Origin: Roseobacter sp.
Lineage (GTDB): Bacteria > Pseudomonadota > Alphaproteobacteria > Rhodobacterales > Rhodobacteraceae
Direction: 5' to 3'
DNA: 64,000 bases
NCBI GenBank assembly: GCA_024636495.1
Contig: JAGXGZ010000048.1
Location: 62,001 to 126,000, forward strand
The notes below the pieces were generated by a model that searched no databases, had not been told where the DNA came from, and saw only the letters and a program-made list of their open reading frames with translations. Numbering within the stretch: the stretch's first letter is position 1; the number at the start of each line of letters is the position of its first letter. Below, in pieces: positions 26,156-34,579 of the stretch. The translations under genes and the position numbers were made by a program.

Positions 26156-27475
26156 CTAGCTTGGCAAAAGAAACAGCGTGATCGCCGGGAACATCACAAG
26201 AATGACCACGCGCACGATGTCAGAGCCTACAAAATACATCACGGCCTTGTAGGTTTCGGTCATCGGTGTTTCGCGGTCCATCGAGTTGATGATAAACAGG
26301 TTCATCCCCACCGGCGGCGTGATCAGCCCCACCTCGACCACGATCAGCACGAGGATGCCGAACCAGATCGCCAGATGTTCGGTGCTCATCCCGAAATCCA
26401 TCGCGGAAATCACCGGAAAGAAGATCGGCACGGTCAGCAGGATCATCGAAAGGCTGTCCATCAAACAGCCGAAGATCAGATAGAAAATGAGGATAATCGT
26501 CAGAACCAACCATGGGCTATAATCTTGGCCCACGACCCAATCGGCCATGAACTGGGGCACACCCGACAGGGCCAAAAAGCCATTATAGAATCCTGCCCCC
26601 AAGACGATGAAAAAAATCATTCCAGTGGTTTTCGCCGTCCCCAGCAGGCTTTCGCGCAACACAGACCAATTCAAGCTGCCCGCCAACAAGGCAGCCAGCC
26701 CCGTGCCAGCTGCCCCGATGGCTGATCCTTCGGTCGGCGTGAACCACCCTAGATAGATGCCCCCCACCACGATGAAGAAGATCACCAGCACAGGCCACGT
26801 ATCGGCCAAAGCACGAAAACGATCTGCCATGGGAACGGCAGGGCGTGTGCCTGCGGAATTGGGGTTCAAGCGCACATAAATCGAAATCGTGAGGATGTAG
26901 CCCAGTGCCGCGAGAATCCCCGGGACGAAGGCAGCCAAGAACAGCTTGGCGATGTTTTGCTCGGTCAGAATGGCGTATATGACCAAAATCACCGATGGTG
27001 GGATCAAGATGCCCAGCGTGCCCCCTGCTGCCAAGGTGGCCGTCGAAAACCCACCAGAATAGCCGTAGCGGCGCAGCTCTGGCAGGGCGACTTTGGACAT
27101 CGTCGCGGCTGTTGCAAGCGAGCTGCCGCAAATTGCACCAAAGCCCGCGCAGGCACCGACCGCGGCCATGGCGACACCGCCACGGCGGTGCCCTAGGAAA
27201 CTTTCAGCGGCTTTGAAAAGTGCCGTGGACATGCCCGACAAGGTCGCGAACTGCCCCATCAGCAAGAACATCGGAATAATTGTCAGCGAATAGCTGGAAA
27301 ACGTCGAGTAGGTCTCGGACTTCAGCTTGGCGAGCAGGGGCGTAGGATTTCCCCCCATCGCCATATACCAGCCCCCAAAACCGCACAGCAGCATCGCAAG
27401 CCCGATAGGCGCGCGCAAAAAGATCATCAACAAAAGGACGGGGAAGGACCAAAAGCCCATTTCTAGATTGGTCAC
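26156..27475 (-). CDS. dctM: TRAP transporter large permease DctM
   Basis: A 439-residue inner-membrane protein with about twelve hydrophobic segments. Blocks such as FLRAPIGLAMLLCG, GACAGFGAICGSSLATAATM, TLAAGGTLGILIPPSV and FTPTEGSAIGAAGTG are characteristic of DctM. It uses the sodium gradient to import acids delivered by DctP. The GTG at 27475, one base after the dctQ stop and with AAGGGG upstream, is taken as start; an ATG at 27460 is the alternative. Organised dctP-dctQ-dctM in transcript order. Confidence 0.94.
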   Translation of the reverse strand: MTNLEMGFWSFPVLLLMIFLRAPIGLAMLLCGFGGWYMAMGGNPTPLLAKLKSETYSTFSSYSLTIIPMFLLMGQFATLSGMSTALFKAAESFLGHRRGGVAMAAVGACAGFGAICGSSLATAATMSKVALPELRRYGYSGGFSTATLAAGGTLGILIPPSVILVIYAILTEQNIAKLFLAAFVPGILAALGYILTISIYVRLNPNSAGTRPAVPMADRFRALADTWPVLVIFFIVVGGIYLGWFTPTEGSAIGAAGTGLAALLAGSLNWSVLRESLLGTAKTTGMIFFIVLGAGFYNGFLALSGVPQFMADWVVGQDYSPWLVLTIILIFYLIFGCLMDSLSMILLTVPIFFPVISAMDFGMSTEHLAIWFGILVLIVVEVGLITPPVGMNLFIINSMDRETPMTETYKAVMYFVGSDIVRVVILVMFPAITLFLLPS

Positions 27476-27476
27476 G

Positions 27477-28058
27477 TCAATGCGCCCCTTGTTCGCTGGG
27501 TAGAATGTTTCCACCTGTCACAGCTTCAATCACGCGAATGACCGCACAATAAACGGCAACGATGCACGAGATGATGCCAGCAGCAAAGCTGGCCGCGTAG
27601 GCCCACCAGACAGGGAATTGCAAAAACAATGTCGTCTCGCCGTTGCCGATATAGCGCTGCATCCCCTCGAAAAGCCGCCAGATGATCAGAAGAATAACCG
27701 CTGTCAGAATGACTTCCCAAAAGGCGGCGATCCAGCGGTTGGCCCGCTGCGACAGAAACGAGGTAAAAACATCGACACTCGCGTGTGAACCGTAAAACTG
27801 GCAGATCGGCAAAAACGAGAAGATCGCAAACGCAACACCGGCTTCAAGAAGCTCGTAATTGCCGTTGATCTCGCCAAGGCCCAGATCAAGAAGCGTCTGT
27901 GACAAGCCTGTCAACTGAGACTGGAAAAAGTCGGTATGAAGCACCTTGTTGATGGTGCGCCCAATGATTGAAACAGTTGTCATCAGGATCAGCCCTGTCA
28001 AAACAAGACCCCCGATCACTGCTGTAAACCGGGCAAGAAACTGGATCAGCCGATGCAT
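27477..28058 (-). CDS. dctQ: TRAP transporter small permease DctQ
   Basis: A 193-residue membrane protein with four hydrophobic segments and the WWAYAASFAAGI segment near the C-terminus typical of DctQ. It scaffolds DctM in the TRAP complex. The ATG at 28058 (MHRLIQFLARF) is chosen over a TTG ten codons upstream. It follows dctP after 82 bases, which contain a small hairpin. Confidence 0.88.
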   Translation of the reverse strand: MHRLIQFLARFTAVIGGLVLTGLILMTTVSIIGRTINKVLHTDFFQSQLTGLSQTLLDLGLGEINGNYELLEAGVAFAIFSFLPICQFYGSHASVDVFTSFLSQRANRWIAAFWEVILTAVILLIIWRLFEGMQRYIGNGETTLFLQFPVWWAYAASFAAGIISCIVAVYCAVIRVIEAVTGGNILPSEQGAH

Positions 28059-28098
28059 ATGAAGTCTCTTTTTTTGGGAAATCGTCAAGGCGAAGGGC

Positions 28099-28121
28099 CT
28101 GCCGCGCTAATTGCGCAGCAG
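28099..28121 (-). repeat. Intercistronic hairpin between dctP and dctQ
   Basis: CTGC-x-GCGC pairs with GCGC-x-GCAG around a 5-base loop with one mismatch. It lies between dctP and dctQ, where such hairpins often protect the abundant binding-protein mRNA. Confidence 0.45.
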
Positions 28122-28140
28122 ACCGTTTTTCCAAGATGGC

Positions 28141-29175
28141 TTACTTTCCGTAAGCGTCCATCAGCGATTTGGCTTCGTCAATCAGCGCTTGGCCGTCGAT
28201 GCCCTTGGTCTGCATGTCAGCAACCCAGCTTTCATAGATCGGCTGGGATGCGTCGCGCCAAACCTGAGTTTCTTCTGCGGTCAGCGTCACGATATTGTTG
28301 TTCAGATCAACGGCAATTTGACGTGCGGGGCCATCAGCATCCGCTTGTGTGCCGCCTGCAAAGATCGAGAATTCCAGCCCGGAGTTGTCATCGATAACTT
28401 TCTTCAAATCATCTGGCAGGCTGTCATACTTGTCTTTGTTCATCGCAAGAACGAACGTCAGCGTATAAAGAGCAGCCCCTGTGAATTCTGTGTGGTTCTT
28501 CACCAGCTCAGGTACTTTCAGCGCAGTCGTCACTTCCCAAGGGATGGTTGTCCCGTCAATCACACCCTTGGAAAGACCTTCGGGAATCGCCGGAACGGGC
28601 ATACCGACAGGCGTCGCACCGGTAGTTTCCAAAAGCTGGTTCACCAGACGCGATCCACCGCGAATTTTCAAACCCTGCATGTCGTCAGGCGTGCGAACTT
28701 CTTTGTTGGTATGCAGCAGGCCCGGTCCATGTACCCATGTTCCCAAGATGTGAACGTCTTTGAATTCTGTGTCTTTCATGTGGGTTTCGAACATCTGCCA
28801 ATAGGCAGAGCTGGCTGCACGCGCATCTGTCACCATAAATGGCAGCTCGAACACTTCGGTCGATGGATAGCGGCCCGGCGTATAGCCGACGACAGTCCAG
28901 ACAATATCGGCAACGCCATCAATTGCCTGATCCATCAACTCCGGCGGTGTGCCGCCAAGCTGCATGGACGCAAAGCGATCGATCTTGATCCGGTCGCCAC
29001 TATCGGCCTCTACCTTGTCAGCCCAGACATCTAGCACCTGCACTGGCACGTTGGCCTGTGGGGGCAGAAACTGGTGCATCCGCAGTGTCACTTCTTGTGC
29101 TAAAGCGCTTGTTGCGCCCAAACCGACAGCAAGCGCTGCGGCAGCGGCACCCATGAGGGTTCTTCTAAAAATCAT
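28141..29175 (-). CDS. dctP: TRAP transporter periplasmic binding protein DctP
   Basis: A 344-residue solute-binding protein. A Sec signal (MIFRRTLMGAAAAALAVGLG, cleavage likely near ALAQE) precedes a DctP domain with LKIRGGSRLVNQLLETTGA, which includes the arginine that usually salt-bridges the ligand carboxylate, and PIPEGLSKGVIDGT-like geometry. The start at 29175 has GGGAGAG upstream; the frame open to 29265 has none. Ligand unknown. Linkage to two aryl-CoA ligase genes and the box operon suggests an aromatic carboxylate. Confidence 0.93.
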   Translation of the reverse strand: MIFRRTLMGAAAAALAVGLGATSALAQEVTLRMHQFLPPQANVPVQVLDVWADKVEADSGDRIKIDRFASMQLGGTPPELMDQAIDGVADIVWTVVGYTPGRYPSTEVFELPFMVTDARAASSAYWQMFETHMKDTEFKDVHILGTWVHGPGLLHTNKEVRTPDDMQGLKIRGGSRLVNQLLETTGATPVGMPVPAIPEGLSKGVIDGTTIPWEVTTALKVPELVKNHTEFTGAALYTLTFVLAMNKDKYDSLPDDLKKVIDDNSGLEFSIFAGGTQADADGPARQIAVDLNNNIVTLTAEETQVWRDASQPIYESWVADMQTKGIDGQALIDEAKSLMDAYGK

Positions 29176-29450
29176 TTGGTCTCTCCCTAGTAGTTTGTCG
29201 TTTGGACCGCACTTATCACGTTCGGTTCCAGTTGGTTCGTTCGTCACAAAAACACACAAGCCCATGCTTGTCGTTAAAGAAATTTGACCTCAGTCCTTGG
29301 TAAGGCTGCAAACGGTACATCCCGCCCCGGACCGCCAGAAACAAACGGTCATCAGGATTTTTTGCGTACCCTGCTATAAACTTTGGTTTCCTCGTCTCCC
29401 CTTCGGACACTCACGTATAGGGCTTATAAAGTGACGCTGCGTCTGTCTTG

Positions 29451-29479
29451 AAATATTGTTAGGCCATCTAACAATATTT
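29451..29479. promoter_or_regulatory. Perfect 12-5-12 inverted repeat upstream of dctP
   Basis: AAATATTGTTAG and CTAACAATATTT are perfect complements separated by GCCAT. The symmetry and lack of a T-tract on either side favour a protein operator over a terminator. It lies 276 bases upstream of the dctP start. Confidence 0.6.
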
Positions 29480-29555
29480 GTCATCCACTATTCTAAGCCA
29501 ATCACAAAACTACGATTGAAGGGGGATTGCATGTCGTTCCCCAGCCCTTTCTTTT

Positions 29556-29569
29556 TGCACTTTCATGCA
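29556..29569. promoter_or_regulatory. Fourth TGCACT-N4-YGCR site, TRAP operon region
   Basis: TGCACTTTCATGCA on the plus strand contains two perfect TGCA boxes six bases apart and fits the motif found before bclA, boxC and boxR. It lies 381 bases upstream of the dctP start and in the opposite orientation to the others. Confidence 0.45.
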
Positions 29570-29699
29570 AGCTAGCAAGCGTGACGACGAGATCGTCAAA
29601 TTAAAAGGGCTTAAACTGCAGTATAAAGCATCACTGACTGCACGGATCCTGGACCCATCTGATGAAACAGCAAAAGCATCAATGTTTAGATGGATTAGA

Positions 29700-29776
<77 letters not shown>

Positions 29777-29838
29777 ATCGTTGTGCGGATTATGACAGGC
29801 CTCGGCCCCCGTCAAGGGCCAAAACCCATCAATCGTCC

Positions 29839-30888
29839 TCAAGCTTGTTCGCGAACGGTATCAATCATCAGCTGAACGTTGTCCGGATTGGCGTCTGGCG
29901 TGATGCCATGGCCCAAGTTGAAAATATGCGGCCCCTTGGAAAAGGCCTTCACGATCGTGCGTGTTTCATCAACCAATCCCTGCCCGCCTGTAACCATATG
30001 GCTGGACGCTAGGTTGCCCTGAACGCAGCCATCAACCTGCACATTCGCTGCGGCCCAGTCTGCCGAAACTGAATTATCCAGCGCCACGCAATCCACGCCC
30101 GTCGCCTTGGCAAAGCCAATGTATTTATCGCCCGCCTCGCGCGGGAAACCGATGATAGGGATGCCGGGATGGCGCTTTTTCAGCTCTTGCGTGATTTCAC
30201 GCGCGGGCTCCAACGCATATTTCTGGAACGCCTCTCCCGACAGCGAACCTGCCCAGCTGTCAAAAATCTTCATGACCTCGGCACCGGCCTCGATCTGTGC
30301 GGACATATATTCAATTGTCGCTTTGGTGATCAAATCCAGCAGCTTTTCAAACAGCGGGTTATCGTCGATACGCAACTGATGCGCAGGCCCCTGATCTTTG
30401 GTGCCTTGGCCCGCGATCATATAGGTCGCCACAGTCCACGGTGCCCCGGCAAAGCCGATCAGCGTGGTTTCAGACGGCAAGGCCCCCGAAAGGTTGCGCA
30501 CCGTCTGATAGATCGGGTTCAGCGTCTCGTGAATATCACTCACCGGCTTTAGCTTATCGAAATCGGCCTGCGTGGTCACCGTAGACAGACGCGGCCCCTC
30601 GCCTGTGACAAACCACAGATCAGCGCCCAAAGCTTGGGGCACCAGCAAAATATCCGCAAACAGGATCGCTGCATCGAATCCATAGCGCCGGATCGGCTGC
30701 AACGTCACTTCGGTTGCAAGATCAGGATTGTAGCACAGCGACAGGAAATCCCCTGCTTCGGCGCGTGTCGCTTTGTATTCGGGCAGGTATCGGCCGGCTT
30801 GGCGCATCATCCAGATTGGTGGGGTCTGCAATGTTTCACCCGCCAAAGCGCGCAAAATGGTTTTCGTAGGGGGGGTGTTCTGCGCCAT
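29839..30888 (-). CDS. hemE: Uroporphyrinogen decarboxylase
   Basis: Decarboxylates uroporphyrinogen III to coproporphyrinogen III in haem and bacteriochlorophyll synthesis. The 349-residue product has [19 protein letters not shown] at the N-terminus (family signature), [14 protein letters not shown] with the catalytic aspartate, and [19 protein letters not shown] precedes the ATG. It is divergent from hemC across 109 bases, a common arrangement in Rhodobacterales. Confidence 0.97.
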   Translation of the reverse strand: MAQNTPPTKTILRALAGETLQTPPIWMMRQAGRYLPEYKATRAEAGDFLSLCYNPDLATEVTLQPIRRYGFDAAILFADILLVPQALGADLWFVTGEGPRLSTVTTQADFDKLKPVSDIHETLNPIYQTVRNLSGALPSETTLIGFAGAPWTVATYMIAGQGTKDQGPAHQLRIDDNPLFEKLLDLITKATIEYMSAQIEAGAEVMKIFDSWAGSLSGEAFQKYALEPAREITQELKKRHPGIPIIGFPREAGDKYIGFAKATGVDCVALDNSVSADWAAANVQVDGCVQGNLASSHMVTGGQGLVDETRTIVKAFSKGPHIFNLGHGITPDANPDNVQLMIDTVREQA

Positions 30889-30962
30889 GGGTACGCTCCT
30901 CAGGAAATCTTTTGCCTTTGGTCAAGATGTAAGGGGTGGAAGTCAAGACGCAGGCGCCGCAT

Positions 30963-30980
30963 TGTCAGATAAAATTGACA
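30963..30980. promoter_or_regulatory. Inverted repeat in the hemE-hemC divergent region
   Basis: TGTCA-N8-TGACA lies 18-35 bases upstream of the hemC start. It could be an operator or part of a promoter. It does not match the FNR consensus. Confidence 0.3.
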
Positions 30981-30997
30981 TACTTAAAGAGAACTTC

Positions 30998-31951
30998 ATG
31001 ATCCCGAACTTGCCCACACCCGAAAATCCCTTGCGCATCGGTACGCGCGGTTCCCCCCTTGCAATGGCGCAAGCGTATGAAACACGCGCCCGCCTGTCCG
31101 CCGCGTTTGAACTTCCCCAAACAGCGTTCGAGATTGTCGTGATCAAAGTGACAGGTGACCTCATTCAGGATCGCCCGCTCAAGGATATCGGCGGCAAAGG
31201 CCTGTTCACCCGCGAGATCGAGGAGGACCTGCTGGCTGGCAAGATCGACATCGCCGTTCATTCGATGAAAGACATGCCAACGATCCAGCCCGGTGGCCTG
31301 CTTTTGGATACGTTCCTTCCGCGCGAAGATCCTCGTGATGCGTTCGTGGCGCCCATGCTATCCGCGCTTGATCAACTGTCCGAAGGCGCCGTTGTCGGCA
31401 CATCAAGCCTGCGCCGCCGGGCGCAGTTGCTGCACAAACGCCCTGACCTAAACGTGGTTGAATTTCGGGGTAACGTGCAGACTCGCCTGAAAAAGCTCTC
31501 TGACGGTGTGGCTGAATGCACATTTCTGGCGATGGCAGGGCTGAACCGTCTGGGCATGGAGAACGTACCCGCCACCCCGATTGCGGACACAGATATGCTG
31601 CCCGCCGTTGCCCAAGGCGCAATCGGCATCGAACGTCGTGCGGGGGACGCAGACGTAGAAATGCTGCTTGCCGCAATTCATGACGCACCCACAGGCCACC
31701 GCCTGACTGCAGAGCGTGCATTTCTTCTGACGCTGGACGGGTCGTGCGAAACGCCCATCGCCGGTCTGGCCGTGATAGACGGTGACAGCTTGCACCTGCG
31801 CGGTGAAGTGCTGCGCCCCGATGGCTCCGAAGTCATCTCTGGCGACCGGACAGGACCGATCAGCGAGGGCGGCCAAATGGGGGTCGATCTGGCGCAGGAA
31901 CTGCTTTCCCAAGCCGGACCACATTTTTTCGATTGGCATGCGACTGGATAA
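30998..31951 (+). CDS. hemC: Porphobilinogen deaminase (hydroxymethylbilane synthase)
   Basis: Polymerises four porphobilinogens into hydroxymethylbilane. The 317-residue product has LRIGTRGSPLAMAQA, GGKGLFTREIEEDLL, IAVHSMKDMP and VGTSSLRRRAQL. The dipyrromethane-cofactor cysteine lies in LDGSCETPIAGLA. The ATG at 30998 (MIPNLPTPENPLRIG) is chosen over a frame reaching into hemE. Intact. Confidence 0.97.
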   Translation: MIPNLPTPENPLRIGTRGSPLAMAQAYETRARLSAAFELPQTAFEIVVIKVTGDLIQDRPLKDIGGKGLFTREIEEDLLAGKIDIAVHSMKDMPTIQPGGLLLDTFLPREDPRDAFVAPMLSALDQLSEGAVVGTSSLRRRAQLLHKRPDLNVVEFRGNVQTRLKKLSDGVAECTFLAMAGLNRLGMENVPATPIADTDMLPAVAQGAIGIERRAGDADVEMLLAAIHDAPTGHRLTAERAFLLTLDGSCETPIAGLAVIDGDSLHLRGEVLRPDGSEVISGDRTGPISEGGQMGVDLAQELLSQAGPHFFDWHATG

Positions 31952-32055
31952 CATTCCCGTGTGGCCAGCACTACTCCTGCAACCATCCGGCACCTCGCCG
32001 CGTTTCTTAACCATGATCGATCAACGATCGCGAAAAAGAAAATCAGGAGTATACC

Positions 32056-32622
32056 ATGACTTTCACCAAAAAGATGATGACCGCAACAGCAGCTCTCGCC
32101 CTTACAGCAGGCGCTGCATTTGCTGATGCACATAAAATGAACCCAATGGTCGGCGGCGCCGAAATGTCCATGGACATGAACATTGTTGAAAACGCAGCAA
32201 ATTCTGCCGATCACACCACCTTGGTTGCAGCGGTCCAAGCTGCAGGTCTGGCCGAAACACTGTCTGGTGAAGGTCCATTCACGGTATTTGCCCCAACGAA
32301 CGAAGCGTTTGACCGCCTTGAGCCAGGCACAGTCGAAACATTGCTGATGCCAGAGAACAAAGAGATGCTGGTAAAGATTCTGACCTGCCACGTGGTCGCA
32401 GCCGACGTGATGTCTGACGCTATTGTTGGCATGATCGAAGCCGACGGCGGCACACATGCTGTTACCACACTTGGTGGTTGCGTCCTGCAAGCTTCTGTCG
32501 AAGACGACATGGTGAAACTGGTCGATGAAAACGAGAACGCGGCATTTGTAGAAATTGCTGATGTAAAACAGTCCAACGGCGTGATCCATGTGATCAACGG
32601 CGTCATGCTGCCAAAGCAATAA
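32056..32622 (+). CDS. Secreted fasciclin (FAS1) domain protein
   Basis: A 188-residue protein with a Sec signal peptide (KKMMTATAALALTAGAAFA, cleavage about residue 23) and a single FAS1 domain. FTVFAPTNEAFDRLEPG is the H1 motif and VIHVINGVMLPKQ the H2-like end. FAS1 proteins are cell-surface or periplasmic adhesion or polymer-binding domains; exact function unknown. AGGAG lies 7 bases before the ATG. A strong terminator follows, so it is monocistronic, between hemC and convergent hemF. Confidence 0.92.
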   Translation: MTFTKKMMTATAALALTAGAAFADAHKMNPMVGGAEMSMDMNIVENAANSADHTTLVAAVQAAGLAETLSGEGPFTVFAPTNEAFDRLEPGTVETLLMPENKEMLVKILTCHVVAADVMSDAIVGMIEADGGTHAVTTLGGCVLQASVEDDMVKLVDENENAAFVEIADVKQSNGVIHVINGVMLPKQ

Positions 32623-32652
32623 TAGTTTTAGCTTACAGCTAAACACCAAATT

Positions 32653-32689
32653 AAGGCCCCTCCGACGCATCCGACGGAGGGGCCTTTTT
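32653..32689 (+). terminator. Intrinsic terminator after the fasciclin gene
   Basis: AAGGCCCCTCCG pairs perfectly with CGGAGGGGCCTT (12 bp, 10-base loop, 32653-32686) and runs into TTTTT. It lies between convergent genes and could also slow minus-strand transcripts from hemF. Confidence 0.88.
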
Positions 32690-32765
32690 AATATCTTCCA
32701 GATGGCAATAAATCCTGGGGGAGTCCGCAGGACGGGGGCTGGCCCCCTCTTTTGTACTTATGCAG

Positions 32766-33659
32766 TCACACCCACTTCGCGAGGGGCGGCAGACTCATCA
32801 ACACAGCATTTGCATCATGCCCGGTCTCTAGCCCGAATTTCGTTCCACGATCATAGACCAAGTTATATTCCGCATAGAGCCCGCGATGCACAAGCTGCGC
32901 GTCTTTATCCGCCTCTGTCCAATCCTGCGTTTTACGTTTTTCAACCAAAGGCACATAGGCGGGCAAAAACGCGCGCCCGATATCCTTGGTCAGGGCAAAA
33001 TCAGCTTCCCAATCGCCCGTACAGTGATCATCCATAAAGATACCGCCCACGCCGCGTGCCCGGTGACGATGGGGGATATAGAAATATTCGTCAGCCCATT
33101 CCTTTAGCTTTGGATAAAGCGCGTTCCCATGCGGGTCGAGATGGGCCTTTTGCTGATCATGAAAATGCGTCGTGTCCTCGGCATATTCGATGCAGGGGTT
33201 CAGATCTGATCCGCCGCCGAACCACCACGCATGAGGCGTCCAGAACATACGTGTATTCATGTGCACAGCGGGCGCGTGGGGGTTTTGCATATGCGCCACC
33301 AGACTTATCCCTGCGGCCCAGAACCGCGGGTCATCTTTCATCCCCGGAATGCCCTTGCGTGCCGCCATGGCCATCTGGGCGCGCTCGCCCAACGTGCCAT
33401 AAACAGTCGAGATATTGACCCCAACCTTCTCGAACACCCGGCCGCCACGCATAACGCTCATCAGTCCGCCGCCCGCGTCAGACCCGTCATCGCTGCTGCG
33501 GGTGGTCTCGGTCACGTCAAACCGGCCCGGCGCGCCATCCGCCAAGGGCCCCTTATCGTGACTTTCTTCCAAGCCTTCAAAGGCACCTACAATCTCATCA
33601 CGTAATTCGCGAAACCACGCCGCCGCGCGTGCCTTTTCAGCATCGAAACTTTCTGTCAT
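32766..33659 (-). CDS. hemF: Oxygen-dependent coproporphyrinogen III oxidase
   Basis: Oxidative decarboxylation of coproporphyrinogen III to protoporphyrinogen IX with O2. The 297-residue product has VGVNISTVYGTLGERA, MNTRMFWTPHAWWFGGGSDL, HKALDPHG-like helix HFHDQQKAHLDPHG, PHRHRARGVGGIFMDDH and GLYAEYNLVYDRGTKFGLE. These match the HemF signature blocks and indicate an intact aerobic enzyme. It is the third haem gene within 4 kb. Confidence 0.97.
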   Translation of the reverse strand: MTESFDAEKARAAAWFRELRDEIVGAFEGLEESHDKGPLADGAPGRFDVTETTRSSDDGSDAGGGLMSVMRGGRVFEKVGVNISTVYGTLGERAQMAMAARKGIPGMKDDPRFWAAGISLVAHMQNPHAPAVHMNTRMFWTPHAWWFGGGSDLNPCIEYAEDTTHFHDQQKAHLDPHGNALYPKLKEWADEYFYIPHRHRARGVGGIFMDDHCTGDWEADFALTKDIGRAFLPAYVPLVEKRKTQDWTEADKDAQLVHRGLYAEYNLVYDRGTKFGLETGHDANAVLMSLPPLAKWV

Positions 33660-33747
33660 TCAATCTTTGCCTTATCTTCGCGCAGTCTGCGCAGGGTTGG
33701 ACCAATTTGACTGGATCAACGCAAGAAGGTCAATGCAACACAATCGG

Positions 33748-34548
33748 TTAATGCGCCGGAGCGGTGGCGGCATCCAGCAACGATCGGCCCCCATCCACCA
33801 CGATCACTTCACCCGTCATAAAGCTGGAGCTGTCCGCCGCTAGATACTGGATCGTATCAGTCAATTCTGACGGCGACGCGATCCGGCCCAACGGTGTGTG
33901 GCCACGGATGTCATCGCGCCATTCGCGGTTATCTGCCACCGCCGCCTTCAAAGACCCGCTCATCACCGATCCGAATGCAACCGCGTTGACCCGAATGCGG
34001 TGCGGTGCAAGCGTCAGCGCCATTGACCGCGTCATCTGCTCAAGTGCAGCGGCTGCCATTGAATACGCCATCAATTCGGGTCGTGTGTGGCGCGAAGCAA
34101 TCGAGCTTAGGTTAATGATGCTGCCCACAGCCCCCTCCGGCTGATCTTCGGACTGTTTGATCATGCGTTTTGACACCTGCTGTGTCAGTTGCAGCGCAGT
34201 CATCACGTTTTCTTGCCAAAGCGTCTCAACGCTGGTGTCGTCGCCATCCAACGCATCTGTCGGCAGAAAATGCCGCGAGGCATTGACCAAGACATCGACC
34301 TCGTCAAAGGCATCAATTGTTGCAGAAACAAGATTAGCAATGGTCAGGCGCTGGCGCAGATCGCCCGCGAAAAAACGGATATTGCCTTCGTCCTTGGCAT
34401 CGCCCAATTCCTCTGCCAGCGCTTTTTCATCGGTATCGGCGCACATCACATTGGCACCCTTGTCGGCGAACTGACGCGCGATAGCCAGACCGATGCCGTT
34501 CGCAGCACCTGTTACGATGACATTTTTGCCCTTGATCGAAAAAGACAT
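33748..34548 (-). CDS. SDR-family protein lacking the catalytic lysine
   Basis: A 266-residue short-chain dehydrogenase/reductase fold. The nucleotide loop TGAANGIG (about residues 14-21) and the serine motif NLSSIAS are intact. The active-site YxxxK reads Y-S-M-A-A: the lysine position (codon 34051-34053) encodes alanine. The rest of the fold, including RIRVNAVAFGSVMSGSL and VIVVDGGRSL, is well preserved. It may therefore be a non-catalytic binding protein or use a different proton relay. It lies upstream of hemF on the same strand, with 88 bases between. Substrate unknown. Confidence 0.88.
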   Translation of the reverse strand: MSFSIKGKNVIVTGAANGIGLAIARQFADKGANVMCADTDEKALAEELGDAKDEGNIRFFAGDLRQRLTIANLVSATIDAFDEVDVLVNASRHFLPTDALDGDDTSVETLWQENVMTALQLTQQVSKRMIKQSEDQPEGAVGSIINLSSIASRHTRPELMAYSMAAAALEQMTRSMALTLAPHRIRVNAVAFGSVMSGSLKAAVADNREWRDDIRGHTPLGRIASPSELTDTIQYLAADSSSFMTGEVIVVDGGRSLLDAATAPAH

Positions 34549-34579
34549 GAAGATTGTTCCTTATGCGCCAAAGGGCGTT

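Larger units (their letters stand above)
29176..29699. other. Regulatory gap upstream of dctP
   Basis: This 524-base stretch has no credible gene; a 64-codon minus-strand GTG frame at 29216-29410 and a plus-strand frame running into the tRNA look spurious. It contains a long perfect inverted repeat (29451-29479) and a TGCACT-type site (29556-29569), so it probably holds the promoter and operators of the TRAP-ligase operon. Confidence 0.5.

Noticed and set aside
26114-26725. 203-codon plus-strand frame opposite dctM
   Set aside because: His/Gln-rich antisense translation of a membrane-protein gene; not credible.
29216-29410. Possible 64-residue gene upstream of dctP
   Set aside because: GTG start without a Shine-Dalgarno, no family resemblance, and it lies in the presumed regulatory region.
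33707-33719. FNR-like site upstream of hemF
   Set aside because: TTGA and TCAA are separated by five bases, while FNR-type sites need six; a single-base mismatch in spacing usually abolishes binding.
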